The notes beneath the pieces are model-generated. The model did not search any database. It saw only the letters and a program-made list of their open reading frames with translations, and was not told the origin of the DNA. DNA of 64,000 nt, taken from NCBI GenBank assembly GCA_963576475.1, contig OY754970.1:33792619-33856618 (forward strand), read 5' to 3'. Made by a program: the position numbers and the translations under genes. Every line of letters begins with the position of its first letter. Within the stretch, counting starts at the first letter, position 1. The DNA comes from Molanna angustata. Lineage: Eukaryota; Arthropoda; Insecta; Trichoptera; Molannidae. Below are positions 12,401 to 22,859 of this stretch, in pieces.

Positions 12401-14880
12401 ATGTATAAGACGATGTATGAATGTCGACGAAGCAATGAATATGTGTCAAGATAAAAATAAGTGGCGTTCGGTTCTCTCTGCCTAACCCGCGAGGGACATG
12501 GCGTTTTGGTATGTATGTATGCATAAAGGAAGATTTTGTGCATACATGATTCAACCACTGTAGCATAGTGGTAAGCTGTTGGGCTTTAGTACCAGCATCC
12601 TGGGTTTGATTTCCAGCAGAGTAGAAATTTATTTAAAATTATTTGTCACACAAATCATGTTCTCTGGACTGGAAACAAAGAAAGATTTGGCAATAAACCA
12701 ACTTCTTCCACAAGATGTAAGGAAGTGAATAAGTAAACATTTGAATAATGCCAAAGTTATTGGAAATTCAGTCAGGCTATTACAATCAACTTAATATAAA
12801 AATCTTGTGAACACAGCTTCATAATTTTTATTGATATTTAACAATCTTATGCTAGCCCCAAATTTTTTTCTCTTGTCTTAAACTTAAAATAATTACATTT
12901 TTAGTTGGAAGACAAGGAAATAAAACTAAGTCAAAAAGTTATAGAGAAAGAAAATCAGAAACGGAAATTTACGCACAAAATGGCGACAGAACATGATAAA
13001 TTGACCAAAGAACTGGATATGAAACTCAAAACTCAAAGAGAAAAGTTGAAGGTATTCATATATTAATATGGAATCAAATATGTAATGTGTTAATTGGTGT
13101 GTGTTGTTATAATTATGCTAATTAATCTTATCATTTTAGAAAGCGATTCAAGAGAAAGATGATAAGATTCGTTTGGTAAAACAAATTTTAACATCTGAAG
13201 AGAGTATTGCGATTAATAATAGAGTTGAAGTGGCGCAAGAACCTATTGATATTACTGGAACTTCACAGAAATCAGACTCTAATGGACATGTGTCGAAGCG
13301 GGTAATTTAATACATAATATAATCATCAATCAAAATAATTCCATGGATTTTGGCTTTGACTTATTTGGAAAGAAAAATAATGCCAGGAATAATTTTTGAA
13401 CCAGAAACCTTTCCTAACATTTTTTCCATTGCTTGGATGAGTAGTTTGTGTGTTAAAACTCTCTAGACTTTAATTTCAATCTAATATCAAAATTCACACT
13501 TAAAAAATATTAGCATAATTTGTTGATGGTAAATTATCTGAATTATAAAAAAATACAAAAATAAAATTGACTTAATTCAGTTTGTCGACTAATAATTCTT
13601 GATAGATCTCCATATTATTTGCACATTTGAGGTGTGGCAATTATTCAATAATCACAGTAAATCAATAGAACCAAACCAATATTTTTTTTATAAAAAATAA
13701 TGCATAAGTAAATAAGAAAAAGGATTTTCAGTATATAAACATGTTTTTCAGGGTGTTGCCGTCAGTAATCCCCGACACAGAAGGTCACTTTCGGCTGATG
13801 CAGGTGGAGCGGACCGATGGTTACAACATCTCCCTAAACCTTTTGTTCAGTCTGGCACTGTAATGCAGCCAAAACTGTTTACCAGGAAATCTGTTTCCAA
13901 GTTGGTCAATATCAAGGTACATACTAAATATTTGACTAAAAAACAAATACAAATTTTGGAAAATTTAATACATCAATCATATAATTACTATTTGCTGTCT
14001 ATATGTAACCTAACTCTGATATTGTACAGTTAACAAATTAAGTTAGTTCGCTCTTGCTTTCTATAATAACTATGTTTGACTACATTTTTACAATTTTTTA
14101 GGACATTACCAATTCTAAAACATCAAATTACTGCCTTATATCACAAGAACAAGACACTGACGGAGAACTTGAAACTAAAGTATATAAGGTAAAGTGACAT
14201 ATATTAATATTACTCAACATTCAATATATGTTTTCTTTATAAACCAAACTTATTAATGTGTGTACTTAATAATTATTAATGAAGCTCATATATCTAACAA
14301 AATAGCTAAATATTTTCATTTGTTAATTTAATTTTAATGAATATGTTCTTGAACCTAGTATCGTTATCATCATTCAATGGTTTCACAGCCCATTGTGTGC
14401 CTTTACTTCCTATAACATTGTCTCTTAGACCAACAGCCTCAACATCCCGTTGAACCCAGTATAGTTATCGCCAAACTGCTAGAAATTTTTCCGTGTGGAG
14501 AGGAAGAGTTTGCACACACTGGTTATCAAACCAACCTAGCAAAAAACGCATTTAACGATAACTATACATTTTTTTTAATATTTTGTTTATAGTAAATGAA
14601 TTTTTTTCTTCTGAATGTGCTATATCAGGCTTCTCGATGTTGGCAATCACTTGAGCAAAGGCCTCCCGGTCTTGCGCCATCCGGAACATTTTTTTAAATA
14701 AATAATTATTTGGTAATATTTCAGGGAGATGTGGTGCCAACTTGTGGAGGAGGTGCCCAAGTGATATTTAGCGATGTAGAAAAACTTAAAATAACCGGAG
14801 CTTCTTCTGGGGTCAAAAGGGAGAGTGATGAGGCATTCTGTAAGAAAAATGGCAACGAGAATAAAAAGCCGAGAGTTTGA
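2322..14880 (+). CDS. pav: Kinesin-6 motor KIF23/MKLP1 (pavarotti), complete gene, 17 coding exons
   Basis: Kinesin-6 motor; in this family it pairs with a RhoGAP (CYK-4/MgcRacGAP/Tumbleweed) as centralspindlin, bundles midzone microtubules and is needed for cytokinesis. Exons: 2322-2335, 2859-3105, 3369-3477, 5014-5206, 5922-6077, 6173-6251, 6501-6620, 9565-9682, 10135-10358, 10511-10665, 10914-11089, 11475-11683, 12905-13051, 13140-13301, 13752-13916, 14102-14188, 14725-14880. All introns are GT-AG and the phases agree, giving 2517 nt, 838 codons plus stop, close to the usual family length. Seen: P-loop GVTGSGKT (about residues 112-119), switch I NAESSRSH (290-297), switch [10 protein letters not shown] (330-337), a coiled coil about 530-690, and a basic C-terminal tail ending KKPRV. 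The start rests on a 14-nt first exon whose product MMKPT joins RPKTPGK, like the KTP-rich N-terminus of the family. Convergent with Kidins220. Confidence 0.95.
3144..3275. repeat. Imperfect tandem triplicate in KIF23 intron 2
   Basis: Three copies of a unit containing CTTGTCGTCTAGACATACAT followed by ATCTAGC and TGTGAACTTGAT. Units are spaced about 45-60 bp. Confidence 0.75.
4094..4472. mobile_element. Foldback MITE in KIF23 intron 3
   Basis: Outer terminal inverted repeats: CTTACTCTTGACATTCAAA near 4105 and its complement near 4452. Inside lies a long hairpin: 4110-4210 is nearly complementary to 4215-4320, including CTCTCGTGATTACCCATATC and its reverse. No coding capacity. No clear target-site duplication is visible. 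Confidence 0.75.
4528..4706 (-). mobile_element. tRNA-derived SINE, family B (minus copy)
   Basis: Reverse complement of the unit at 28197-28400. It contains a Pol III B-box-like GGTTCGATTCC core (read on minus), an A-box-like AGTTGGTTAGG, and the shared 3' body ending ACTTGTTATTGGGTGCGTG. Not a functional tRNA. Confidence 0.8.
5014..10665 (+). CDS. pav: KIF23 exons 4-10: rest of the motor domain
   Basis: Exon 4 and the start of exon 5 (5014-5206, 5922 on) encode the long loop insertion typical of kinesin-6, ending in a Lys/Ala-rich stretch and NNSNPDL. Exon 5 continues into the conserved [17 protein letters not shown] strand. Exon 6 (6173-6251) has [20 protein letters not shown]. Exon 7 (6501-6620) carries switch I, exon 8 (9565-9682) switch II, and exon 9 (10135-10358) the segment with [17 protein letters not shown] and the microtubule-facing [11 protein letters not shown]. 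Exon 10 (10511-10665) closes the motor with [14 protein letters not shown]. Exons 7 and 8 are separated by 2.9 kb of repeat-bearing intron. Confidence 0.93.
5207..5921 (+). other. KIF23 intron 4, no element recognised
   Basis: An AT-rich intron with long T runs and a duplicated motif around 5700-5760 (two TTGGG-TAAAATG phrases). I see nothing else. Confidence 0.5.
7640..7745 (+). repeat. Dispersed repeat shared with 37437-37550 (inverted)
   Basis: About 100 bp centred on GAAGATTACTGCTGCCCAAC, with TAGGTAACCCTGTTCTAG and GCCAAATATTTGACATT, found reverse-complemented at 37437-37550 with high similarity. No coding content. Confidence 0.8.
8235..8337 (-). mobile_element. tRNA-derived SINE, family A (minus, truncated)
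   Basis: Reverse complement shows GTTAGCGCCCTGGGTTAGTA, ATCCAGTGGTCGCGAATTTG (B-box region), then the GAACG/CTATAG-like body and CATTTATGCC. Shared with 28449-28642, 35147-35325, 56958-57127 and 15945-16070. Diverged. Confidence 0.7.
10914..14880 (+). CDS. pav: KIF23 exons 11-17: partner-binding neck, coiled coil and C-terminal tail
   Basis: Exon 11 (10914-11089, [20 protein letters not shown]) is the extended neck, which in this family binds the RhoGAP subunit. Exons 12-14 (11475-13301) are rich in Glu, Lys, Gln and Leu with heptad spacing and form the stalk. Exon 15 (13752-13916) has the conserved [14 protein letters not shown] block followed by a Trp and by SGTVMQP; the RRSLS serines look like basic-directed kinase sites (inference). 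Exon 16 (14102-14188) has [17 protein letters not shown] across its end, and exon 17 ends with a Lys/Arg-rich, probably nuclear-localising tail. I see no equivalent of the extra actin-binding exon found in one vertebrate isoform. Confidence 0.9.
11968..12342. mobile_element. Possible hAT-like non-autonomous element
   Basis: The left end CAGGAGTGGGCAAATTTTTG and the reverse complement of the right end CAGGGCAGCCTTGGGCAAAA resemble hAT terminal repeats, with a GGGGGGCCGCGG motif near the left end. An 8-bp target duplication is not evident. Low-confidence call. Confidence 0.4.
12380..12500 (+). mobile_element. Reverse-transcriptase C-terminal fragment
   Basis: On + it reads [20 protein letters not shown] then WRSVLSA and stop, matching the minus-strand fragment at 20172-20555 (CMDMNEARNVCQERGVWRSVLSA). 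A short dead tail. Confidence 0.75.
12545..12735 (+). mobile_element. tRNA-derived SINE, family C
   Basis: A-box-like GTAGCATAGTGGTAAGC, B-box-like GGGTTTGATTTCC, then CAGCAGAG, TGGAAAC and GGCAATAAAC landmarks. Other copies or pieces are at 30958-31045, 35068-35146, 50440-50615, 56392-56555, 51640-51705 and 58905-58985. Confidence 0.8.
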
Positions 14881-14926
14881 AGACAAGACTTAATTATTGT
14901 AAATATGTGTAAATTTTCAACTTGGG

Positions 14927-14932
14927 AATAAA
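14927..14932 (+). terminator. KIF23 polyadenylation signal AATAAA
   Basis: A canonical AATAAA lies 47 nt past the stop codon and just before a transposon-like element that starts at about 14976. If used, the 3' UTR is very short. The signal is seen directly; its use is inferred. Confidence 0.6.
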
Positions 14933-14975
14933 AAATGCCTTCTCTGGGATGTGGTATAAGGAAAAAATCTTGGCT

Positions 14976-15295
14976 GGTTTCTGCCTCACGCTGGTCTTCG
15001 GCGCTGAAAGTTTACTGTTTAGCTGGTCAGCATCAACCATCAGCGTGAGTCGTTTTAGTATCGTACTGATGGACATGATGTTACCATGTTGATGCGTGCG
15101 TTCAACGCGACACTAAAACGCTCACTGAAGACAGAGCTGCGTGAGCAATGATTGGCGCCAACAGCTTGGCAAGGCTGATGCACGGTACGTACAGCCAAGT
15201 GTCAGCGCTGAGTGGTTGGCGTTATTCTAAAATGCTTCTATAGCAACCATAGTTATTGGCCTGTCAGCACCGATGATCAGCGTGTGACAAAAACC
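14976..15295. mobile_element. MITE with about 30-bp TIRs, directly downstream of KIF23
   Basis: The left end GGTTTCTGCCTCACGCTGGT and the reverse complement of the right end GGTTTTTGTCACACGCTGAT agree at most positions and continue into CGG(C/T)GCTGA. Internal CAGCGTGAG/AGCGCTGAG phrases look like subterminal repeats. About 320 bp, non-coding. Confidence 0.7.
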
Positions 15296-15736
15296 ACTTA
15301 ATGTTATTTTATATGTAAGCTACCTTGGGCAATTATACTTGGGATAAAATACTAATTATTTCTTCAGATCAATAAGTGAACTTATTCTTCTGTTCCTCTT
15401 GTCAAATTTAGAATGCAATCACAGCGATAAAACTGTTAAATCTGTTTGGGAATTTCTGTTAATAACTTAATAAGGTAACATAAAGAGTTTGGTAATAGTT
15501 AGAATGAATATGAGTATGAATATAAAGGATATGTCGATGGTATAGTGCACGGAAGTGGAAAGTACATTTTTTATTAAATTGAGATGAGTACATGCTTGTT
15601 TAAAAATACTTGTATTTTTCATAGTTTATTGTGAAGAATTACATGTGTAATATATAGGGGATAAAGGTCTATTATACCCCCATGGGATAAAGACATTACT
15701 AATTGATAATATGTGGTAAATACAAAAAAGGAACAA

Positions 15737-15920
15737 TGCCCCCAAGTCAAATTGAAAACGCTGTTCGTTATCGCCAAGCGCTTATTTTTTTTTTCTATGT
15801 GATTTGACGTTTGTTGTAGAAATTTTTTCTACAATAACAAGCAACAAACGTCAAATCCCATACAAAAAAAAATTAGCGCTTGGCGATAACGAACAGCGTT
15901 TTCAATTTGACTTGGGGGCA
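15737..15920. mobile_element. Near-perfect palindromic element, about 184 bp
   Basis: Arms of about 85 bp starting TGCCCCCAAGTCAAATTGAA, including CGTTATCGCCAAGCGCT and GATTTGACGTTTG, are complementary with very few mismatches around a short centre near 15825. The DNA would form a long hairpin. Typical of a young foldback MITE. Confidence 0.85.
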
Positions 15921-15944
15921 ATGTATTAATTAAATCAATTAATG

Positions 15945-16070
15945 TGATTGTGAGTTTGAATCCTGCCATGACCGATTTCGTTCACTTATAGTACAAGCAT
16001 TTATGCATAGTTTAGGGGATGTATATGTACTCGTTTCATGGACATATTCATTCTCTTAAAAAATATATAA
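15945..16070 (+). mobile_element. tRNA-derived SINE, family A (5'-truncated)
   Basis: Begins inside the B-box region (TGAGTTTGAATCCTGCC), then CCGATTTCGTTCACTTATAG, ACAAGCATTTATG and GACATATTCATTCT as in the other family A copies. Confidence 0.75.
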
Positions 16071-16079
16071 AATTTTAAA

Positions 16080-19000
16080 AATATTTTCCTGTAAACTGTT
16101 TTTTTTTTTGTACTTTTCTGTGTACTATATAACATAGATGTGTCAAGTATGACTGTATGGTGTTTAGTTATCTCTACTACATCAATGATGGTATGTATTT
16201 GTTTTAAAAAAGTAATATTGTTATTACAAAAATGTTTTTTGTAATTTGTTACTATTGCTAATTTCTCAGATAATTGACTAAATAAAATACATATAGCATT
16301 CCTTCATGAATTCCTTATTTGCACATTTTTTTGTTAATTGGTGGGAGTCTAAATACATTCCTTGAAGAATATAAAAATCTAGAAAACTCTAAAAAAATCA
16401 GCTACACTTGCTATTAAATGCTATCATATTTGCTCAATTTTATATTATTATGGCAGAATTTTTTTCTGGACGATCAGATCAGTCCATTTGGTGAATAGGT
16501 CTTTAATTTTTGATATTATAATGCGTGTACTAATTTTCTAATTTACCGTAATTACCTTTTCTTTAGTTATTAGATGTGGTATATTATTTATTTTTATTTA
16601 AAAATATTACTTGAGCAATTTGTTTTGTGCAATTATTGCTTAATACTTTAACCACTTTTATTATTATTCTGTTTAGTATTATGATCAGTTAAACTTAACG
16701 ACTCGCAGATTTAGATTACACAATTTGGGATGGCAGCAGCATAGTTATTGGAAGTTGTCAGATTCAAGTAAAAAATAAACATTTAATTACAATATGAAAA
16801 AGAAAATTCAAGCAAAAATTGTTTTAATTGTATTTTTCATAATACAATTACTATAATATTACACTGAGTAATATGAATTTGAAAATTTTTGTTTTTCGTG
16901 AAAAAATTAATTGCCTATTATTGTTACTTAACGATAAAAAAGGTTTAAAATTTAAATTCCAGAATCTGTTGCTCTCAATTAGATGTTTGGATTAGCTTCG
17001 AGTTGGTTTAAATTTAAGTATTTTTATTGTATCATTTGTAGGGTTTATTGTTATTAAGACAGAAAGACTTGTTACACAAGGGTTTGAACTGCAGTACAAA
17101 CATGTATTTGTCATTATATGAATCTTTTGCTGTGATTTTGTTTATAAGTTAAATAGCAAACAGTTTAGGTAAATGTAATATATTAATTCATGATTTATTT
17201 TTGACAGTATTTTATTATTTTTATAACCTACATATATATAATCTTTAGTATGTATTTTATTTTGAAATAAACATTTTTAATACCATGTATTTTTTATTGT
17301 TTTATTTGTTTACAAAATGAAAAATTGTAAACTGTGTTTCACTTAAAAGTGCTCTTCATGGTAATGGTGGTATGACTGTTTGGAAAAAAAACTTTTATCA
17401 GAAATAACTTACAAAAAAAAAAAATATGGGGAATATCCTGTTTTAAACGTATAACAACACCATAGACCTAATAGAATGGACAGCGTGCGTGAACGGTATT
17501 TTCAGCAAACATCATAAACAGCTGATTCAAGTGCAGAACGACGTTGTTTCCTTGCGAATAGTATAGAAAGTGAGCGAGTTCATCCCTTAATTTTAGAAAT
17601 TTAACGTTATATTGACACAAATATCTTATTTTTAAGGAGGATTAATGATTTTAGTATTCATAGAATATTTATACATCATTTAGAACAACATGAATCATTG
17701 TTTAATTTGTTTTTTCAGTCAATAAAATGATGCATACTTGTGCCGCATATAAATGCAATTCCCGTTATTCCGAAGGGTGTTAATTGTCTTTCCATTTGTA
17801 AATTATAGACAATTGTTCAATTTAAATATTTTTTTGTAAATTTACATGTCAAATTAAATTATATTTGTTGAATAGCAGTCGATTTCGATTTGAAAAACAC
17901 TGATTCAATACGATGATGGCATACTTCTTGTCAAAATTGATGTTTAATTAGATTTGTATCGATTATTTATATAAAAAATTATGCATCTACTTAATACTCG
18001 ATTTTTTAGACACAAAAATTTGTCAAAAAACACATAGGTATAGGTATAAAATACTTTATTTCTAACCTTACATTACAGTATAGAAGGAAAGATTTTCGTT
18101 TTCATTCATACCATAACGGCATATTCCACAATATGATGGGGTAACCAGCGACATGTGTGCGGGTATGCATTACCTTAAAGGAAACATTCGGAATGGGTGG
18201 TAAACCTCATTGCTGAACTATGTGAAATGTTATTTTGCCTCTTGTATTTTCGAAAACCCATCTCTCATGAGACACACGAAAACAATAATTATAGAAAAGT
18301 ATGGAAGCACTATTCTAAGAAGGTGCCTCAGCGCATAAGATTTTTGTTCGTGCATATTATAGTAACTTAACCATAAATAGATTCTGCCATTTGATTTTCT
18401 TGGCGTTTTATGAATGTAAATTAAAATTATAATAAGAAATTTATTGTATTTGAGATTTCCGAACGGTCCTGAAAAAACAAACGATTCATTGTAAATATTG
18501 ATTCAATAAAGCCTAATAAAAAAATATATTTATAAGCTTCTTGCTACGAAAATCAGTTTTAGGAAAATAAACTATCCAAAGTAGCTAATTCGACAATATT
18601 TTACTTTGCAAGTCATCTACTGAAATTAAAAATATGTATATTGAGCATTTATTTTTATTAATAGTAGATTATTCTATGTACGGAAAAAGAATATGACTCT
18701 CAAATAGATGGATTTATAAACAATGAGTAGGATATGAATAATATAGATTATGCCTAAAACAATACATTTACCATATAATATTAACTTGAAACTTTCAAAA
18801 TCAATTAAAATTTATTCAGTTCGAACATTAAATAACTGGTATTATTTTAATTATAAAATTAGTGTTTTTGTATGAAAATTTGCCTTGCCGCCATTTGTGG
18901 ACTTCAGTCACATGGTCTTTCCATACAAATCATGTTTGCCGAAAACCTGCCAAGCAAAACGCCTTTGCACGCAGTCTATATATATACCAAGTCTATGAAC

Positions 19001-19830
19001 AACACCAAATGCAATTATACCAACATAACCATGAAGAGCACTATTCCTCCTTTATTCCTCCAAGATATTACCATCTTATTTAGCACATTTTTGTGTAAAA
19101 TGTGATCCAACATTCATAATAATAGATAATGTCCATTCATTTGATAAATTTAAGTGAATGCTTTGTTTAATTCATTGAATTATGTACATTAGAATAACTT
19201 ACCATTTAATATTACTTAGAAATACTATCAACATTGAAGAGAGTCATCAATACATTTGTTTGCATGTGATAGTTTTCTTTGTAGAGTTGTAGCCAATATA
19301 TCTTGAACTTTTAGCCGAGAGGGGGGGCAATTTGCACGAATACCAACGAAGCAAAAAGACAAATTTGTGCTCTGCGCAACCGGAAGCTCGTTCAAGATGT
19401 TTGTCGAAAATTATAACTTTTATTCAATTGTGGTAAAATGCCTATAGATTAAAATTTAACGACACTTTAATCTGTGTTTACAGCATTCCATTGCATATTT
19501 GTAAAAAGAACCATTTTGTTGAACTTAAGTGATAATATAGGACAAAGTCTTATTTATGAATATAGGTCAATCATCATAGTAATGTGATATTGTCGTGGAA
19601 AATTTAGGCAGTATAAATAGCTGTTGTATTTCATACAAATTGCTGTTTTCTACCATTCTTTACAGTTGACTCAATTTTCTACTCTGTAATTGAAAAAGGA
19701 ACAGGGTGGAGTGGAGTAGAAGAGAGGCAGCCATAGCTGTTACAAACCAATCCTAGGATTGCAACTGATAAGAAGAATTGAAAAAAAAAAATAACCAACA
19801 ATATACAGGAAAATTATAAAAAAGTGAATA
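16080..19830. other. Intergenic, AT-rich, mostly unassigned
   Basis: Between the two convergent genes. The only recognised piece is the repeat at 18085-18345. Short open frames near 18862-19105 have no features of a gene. Bases 19316-19390 are less AT-rich but unassigned. Confidence 0.5.
18085..18345 (-). mobile_element. Dispersed repeat, non-LTR-like 3' end (copy 2)
   Basis: Reverse complement of the repeat at 1708-2012, sharing TTCATACCAT..CGGCATAT, the TGGGTGGT phrase and GGTGCCTC. More diverged than copy 1. Confidence 0.6.
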
Positions 19831-19840
19831 TAGTAAAATT

Positions 19841-20007
19841 CATATTTGAATTATATAACTAGCTATAAACAACTGTTTTTATAAGCCACTTCGCGACATG
19901 TTTCGGGAGCGATGTCTCGACACGCCGGTCATTGGAAGGACAGCACTTCCGAAACATGTCGCGAAGTGACTCATAAAAACTATAACTAGTTATATAATTC
20001 AAATATG
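19841..20007. mobile_element. Foldback element, arms about 70 bp
   Basis: CATATTTGAATTATATAACT at 19841 is matched in reverse at about 19988-20007, and CACTTCGCGACATGTTTCGG is matched by CCGAAACATGTCGCGAAGTG. The spacer is about 30-40 bp around GACACGCCGGTCATTGG. Confidence 0.85.
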
Positions 20008-20154
20008 GTTAGTATTAACTACCACAAAATATCTGCCGAATCTTAAATGATATTATAGTTAAATTCACTCAATTGTATCTATTTACACATGTGTATTGTT
20101 TAAAGATTTACAATTTTACATGATATGAATTTTTCAATGTGTTATATGTCTAAT

Positions 20155-20560
20155 ACCATCACGCCATTTCCCTATTTGGGGTAGGCAGAGAGAACCGAAC
20201 GCCAGACTCCTCTCTCTTGACATACATTCCTCGCTTCATTCATGTCCATACATCGTCTCATACACGCTCTTCTATTATTCTTACTTCTAACATCACCATC
20301 TTTCAAAATCCCATTTATGTGATCGTGCCAACTTTTTCTTGGCGGACCTCTACTTTTCGTTCCTCTTTTATCAGACTTGTATACTTTTTTTGTCAGACGG
20401 TCATCACTCATTCTTTCTATGTGGCCGAACCACCTTAGGGCATTTATTTTCATTTTACTTACGATATTTCTTTCAATCATACATTCTCGTCTAATATCCT
20501 CATTTCTTATTCTATCATACATCGTTTTACCACACATTCGTCTTAGTGACCTCATGCATG
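20155..20560 (-). mobile_element. Reverse-transcriptase C-terminal fragment, open for 127 codons
   Basis: A minus-strand frame from 20555 to 20172 contains MRSLRRMCGKTMYDRIRNED, ALRWFGHIERM and RGPPRKSWHDHI, then WRSVLSAYPK and stop. This is the RWFGH..R....GRP...W pattern of non-LTR reverse-transcriptase tails. 5'-truncated; the related 3' tail CTACCCCAAATAGGG follows. Confidence 0.85.
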
Positions 20561-20764
20561 GTATTTAATTTTAAATAATAGAAAATAAAGATTGATGTAG
20601 AAAATGAGACAGTATTTATGAAGGAAGATAAAAGAAAATGAGGAAATTTTGAATGACAAACAAGATATATAAATAATTAAAAACAAAACATACAATTATG
20701 GAATTTGAAAAGCAATTCTTATTGTTTAGGAAAAATAAACATCACGAACAATCACCAAGTACTT

Positions 20765-21366
20765 TTTATTACATATTGTAACAACGTAAGTATTATTAAC
20801 TTTAATATCACAAATAAATGCAGTAAAAACTTCCTCTAGTCTACTTTTAATGCCTAATATTTAAGTAGTTACATTATTTAATAAACAACAAAATTACCTA
20901 ATATACCCGATTTACTTGAAAACAATTTTAACATGTTATGTATATTTACAAATAGTCAATCTTTTCATAATATTGATTTTTCACAATTTTTAATTCATTG
21001 AATAAATTTCTAAGTACATGCTCATAAGTACAAAAGCGTAGTATTGGAAAATATTTAAGATATTGTGATTCTTTGTGAAATGTTGTAAAATGTAAAACTA
21101 AATAGGCAAGAAAATTGGTAATGGCAAAATAAGGTACTATTTGAATTGATTTCAAATAAATTTCACATGTAAATATTTTAATACTTAGTGTCATATAGAA
21201 AGAAAGCTTAGTTATGAAAAAAGCAGAATTGACAGGAGATATACCAATTATTGGGAAATGTTACATTGAAACATATTATATTGAATAACTGGTAACTAAA
21301 TCATATACCATACAATGTTTATCCCAAAGAAAATGTATTTCGTTGGAATTATGTAATATGTTTCAA
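20765..21366 (-). other. Kidins220 3' UTR with AATAAA at 20770-20765
   Basis: An AT-rich stretch past the stop codon. The first clear polyadenylation signal on this strand (TTTATT on +) is at 20765-20770, which would give a UTR of about 600 nt. Assigned by position and signal. Confidence 0.5.
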
Positions 21367-22859
21367 TTATAATGATGATTCAGGGGTTTTCCAGTCATCT
21401 TGGTCATCAACAGCATCTTGGCGCCACAGAGGACTACTTTTTAAGCTTGCATCTGAATTTGCATGAGAAAGTACATTCATTCCATGCGGTTCAAGTAAAC
21501 AACTAAACGATTCAGAACTTGCAGAGTTGGATATAAAGCTGGATCTTTTGGATGGTGTCTCTGATTTTATATGATTTGATTCCCTGATTCTGATATCATT
21601 TGTGTTAGGAAATATATTATGGAATTTTGTATCACATTTTCCATCTTCTAATGGATTAAATACATTAGAATCACTCGAGCTATGGTCAGAACACGGACTA
21701 AATTCTACACTAATAGTAGCATCAGAAATATTACAGTCAAATTTGTCTGGGGAAAAAACCTTTTGTGACTGATGTCCTTCGTAATGTTTCTTTTTTTCAT
21801 TCTTGACGGGAGAGTTACACTTTGAACTGTTATTGTCACTACTAGAAGACGATGTTTGTCTTTTTGATGTATTCATTTTATCTTCAGAAGCATTTTGATG
21901 TGCTTTTATAGAAACGGATGGAGAAGATCTCTCTGAAGATACTAATGGGGTAGATTCATCGTCACTTTCTAGTTCTCCCGATTTAATATTATTTCTATCA
22001 CCCTTGTTGAAAATTTTTTCCTTTAATTTATTAATTATTTCAGCACTCGATGTTTGAGTGACATTATCACAAGTAGAAGTTTGATTTTTAGGTTTGGATT
22101 CAGTAGTAGATTCCACACCACTATCTAAATGGGTACAACTGTCTTCAGCTGACCGAGATCGATTGGAAAGTAAGTCTTTAGTAAGTTGAAGGCATTGTTC
22201 ATCATTTTTAGACAGTAAAAGAGACGACGGTCGTTTTTTGGAAGGTTTTGAATGCTTTTTGATTGAAACGTCTTTGTTTTCTTCATTGTTTTCGCATGTT
22301 GAAGATTTTCTTTGCGGTTTCTCAATGACAGCCGCATCAATAAAATTGTTTTGTGGGGGTTTGAGCTGAGATTGGGAAGCTTCCGAATCGGGATGATAGT
22401 TTTGAATAGCTCTTACAGGAGGATCATTATAATTACTACCGCTTTGGTGACTTAATATTTGTTTATTACCCGAGAAAACTTGACAGGTTTCAGTATTTAA
22501 GTGTTTGGATATTTTATCAAAGTCAAACACATTATCACATTTGTTTTGTATTGATGATTGTTGAGGATAGTACTGTTGAGAATTATATTTTATAGTTTCA
22601 TCCTCAAATTTAATCACTGGTGTTAGTTCACTATGTTTCAGACTTGAATCGGAACCGAAGCTAAGACCCTTTTCATTAATGGATACATGTTTCTTGGATG
22701 AAGACGATTGCTTGAAACTCCCTTTAGGTTTGAGTATAGAAGGGTCTGATTTCTTGGGTAATTGGGGAGAAGCAGCCAGAGAAGGAGGAGGTGATGTGGC
22801 TTGCCATCCACTACCGGGAGCTATTAATACCAACTGAAGAGATTCACTTTCATCTGAAA
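21367..22859 (-). CDS. Kidins220: Kidins220 last exon: long Ser-rich tail with PDZ-type C-terminus
   Basis: The acceptor TTATTTCTAG precedes 22859. The first bases TT complete a Val codon with the G left by the donor at 26589, and the frame runs for 496 further codons to a stop at 21367. The tail is rich in Ser, Lys, Asn and Asp and is predicted to be disordered. It keeps short motifs seen in the tails of other family members: a DSGVEST-like block (about residue 1824) and an acidic ESDDESTPL block (about 1876). The final residues ESSL fit a class I PDZ ligand (S/T-x-hydrophobic), as in the vertebrate protein. This supports the exon as part of Kidins220 and not a separate gene. Confidence 0.88.

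Noticed and set aside
18862..19105. Overlapping open frames of 73 and 77 codons between the two genes
   Set aside because: No motif, no splice context, no codon bias distinct from the background.
21367..22833. A separate single-exon gene
   Set aside because: A good acceptor, a matching phase with the donor at 26589, and tail motifs of the Kidins220 family make it the last Kidins220 exon.
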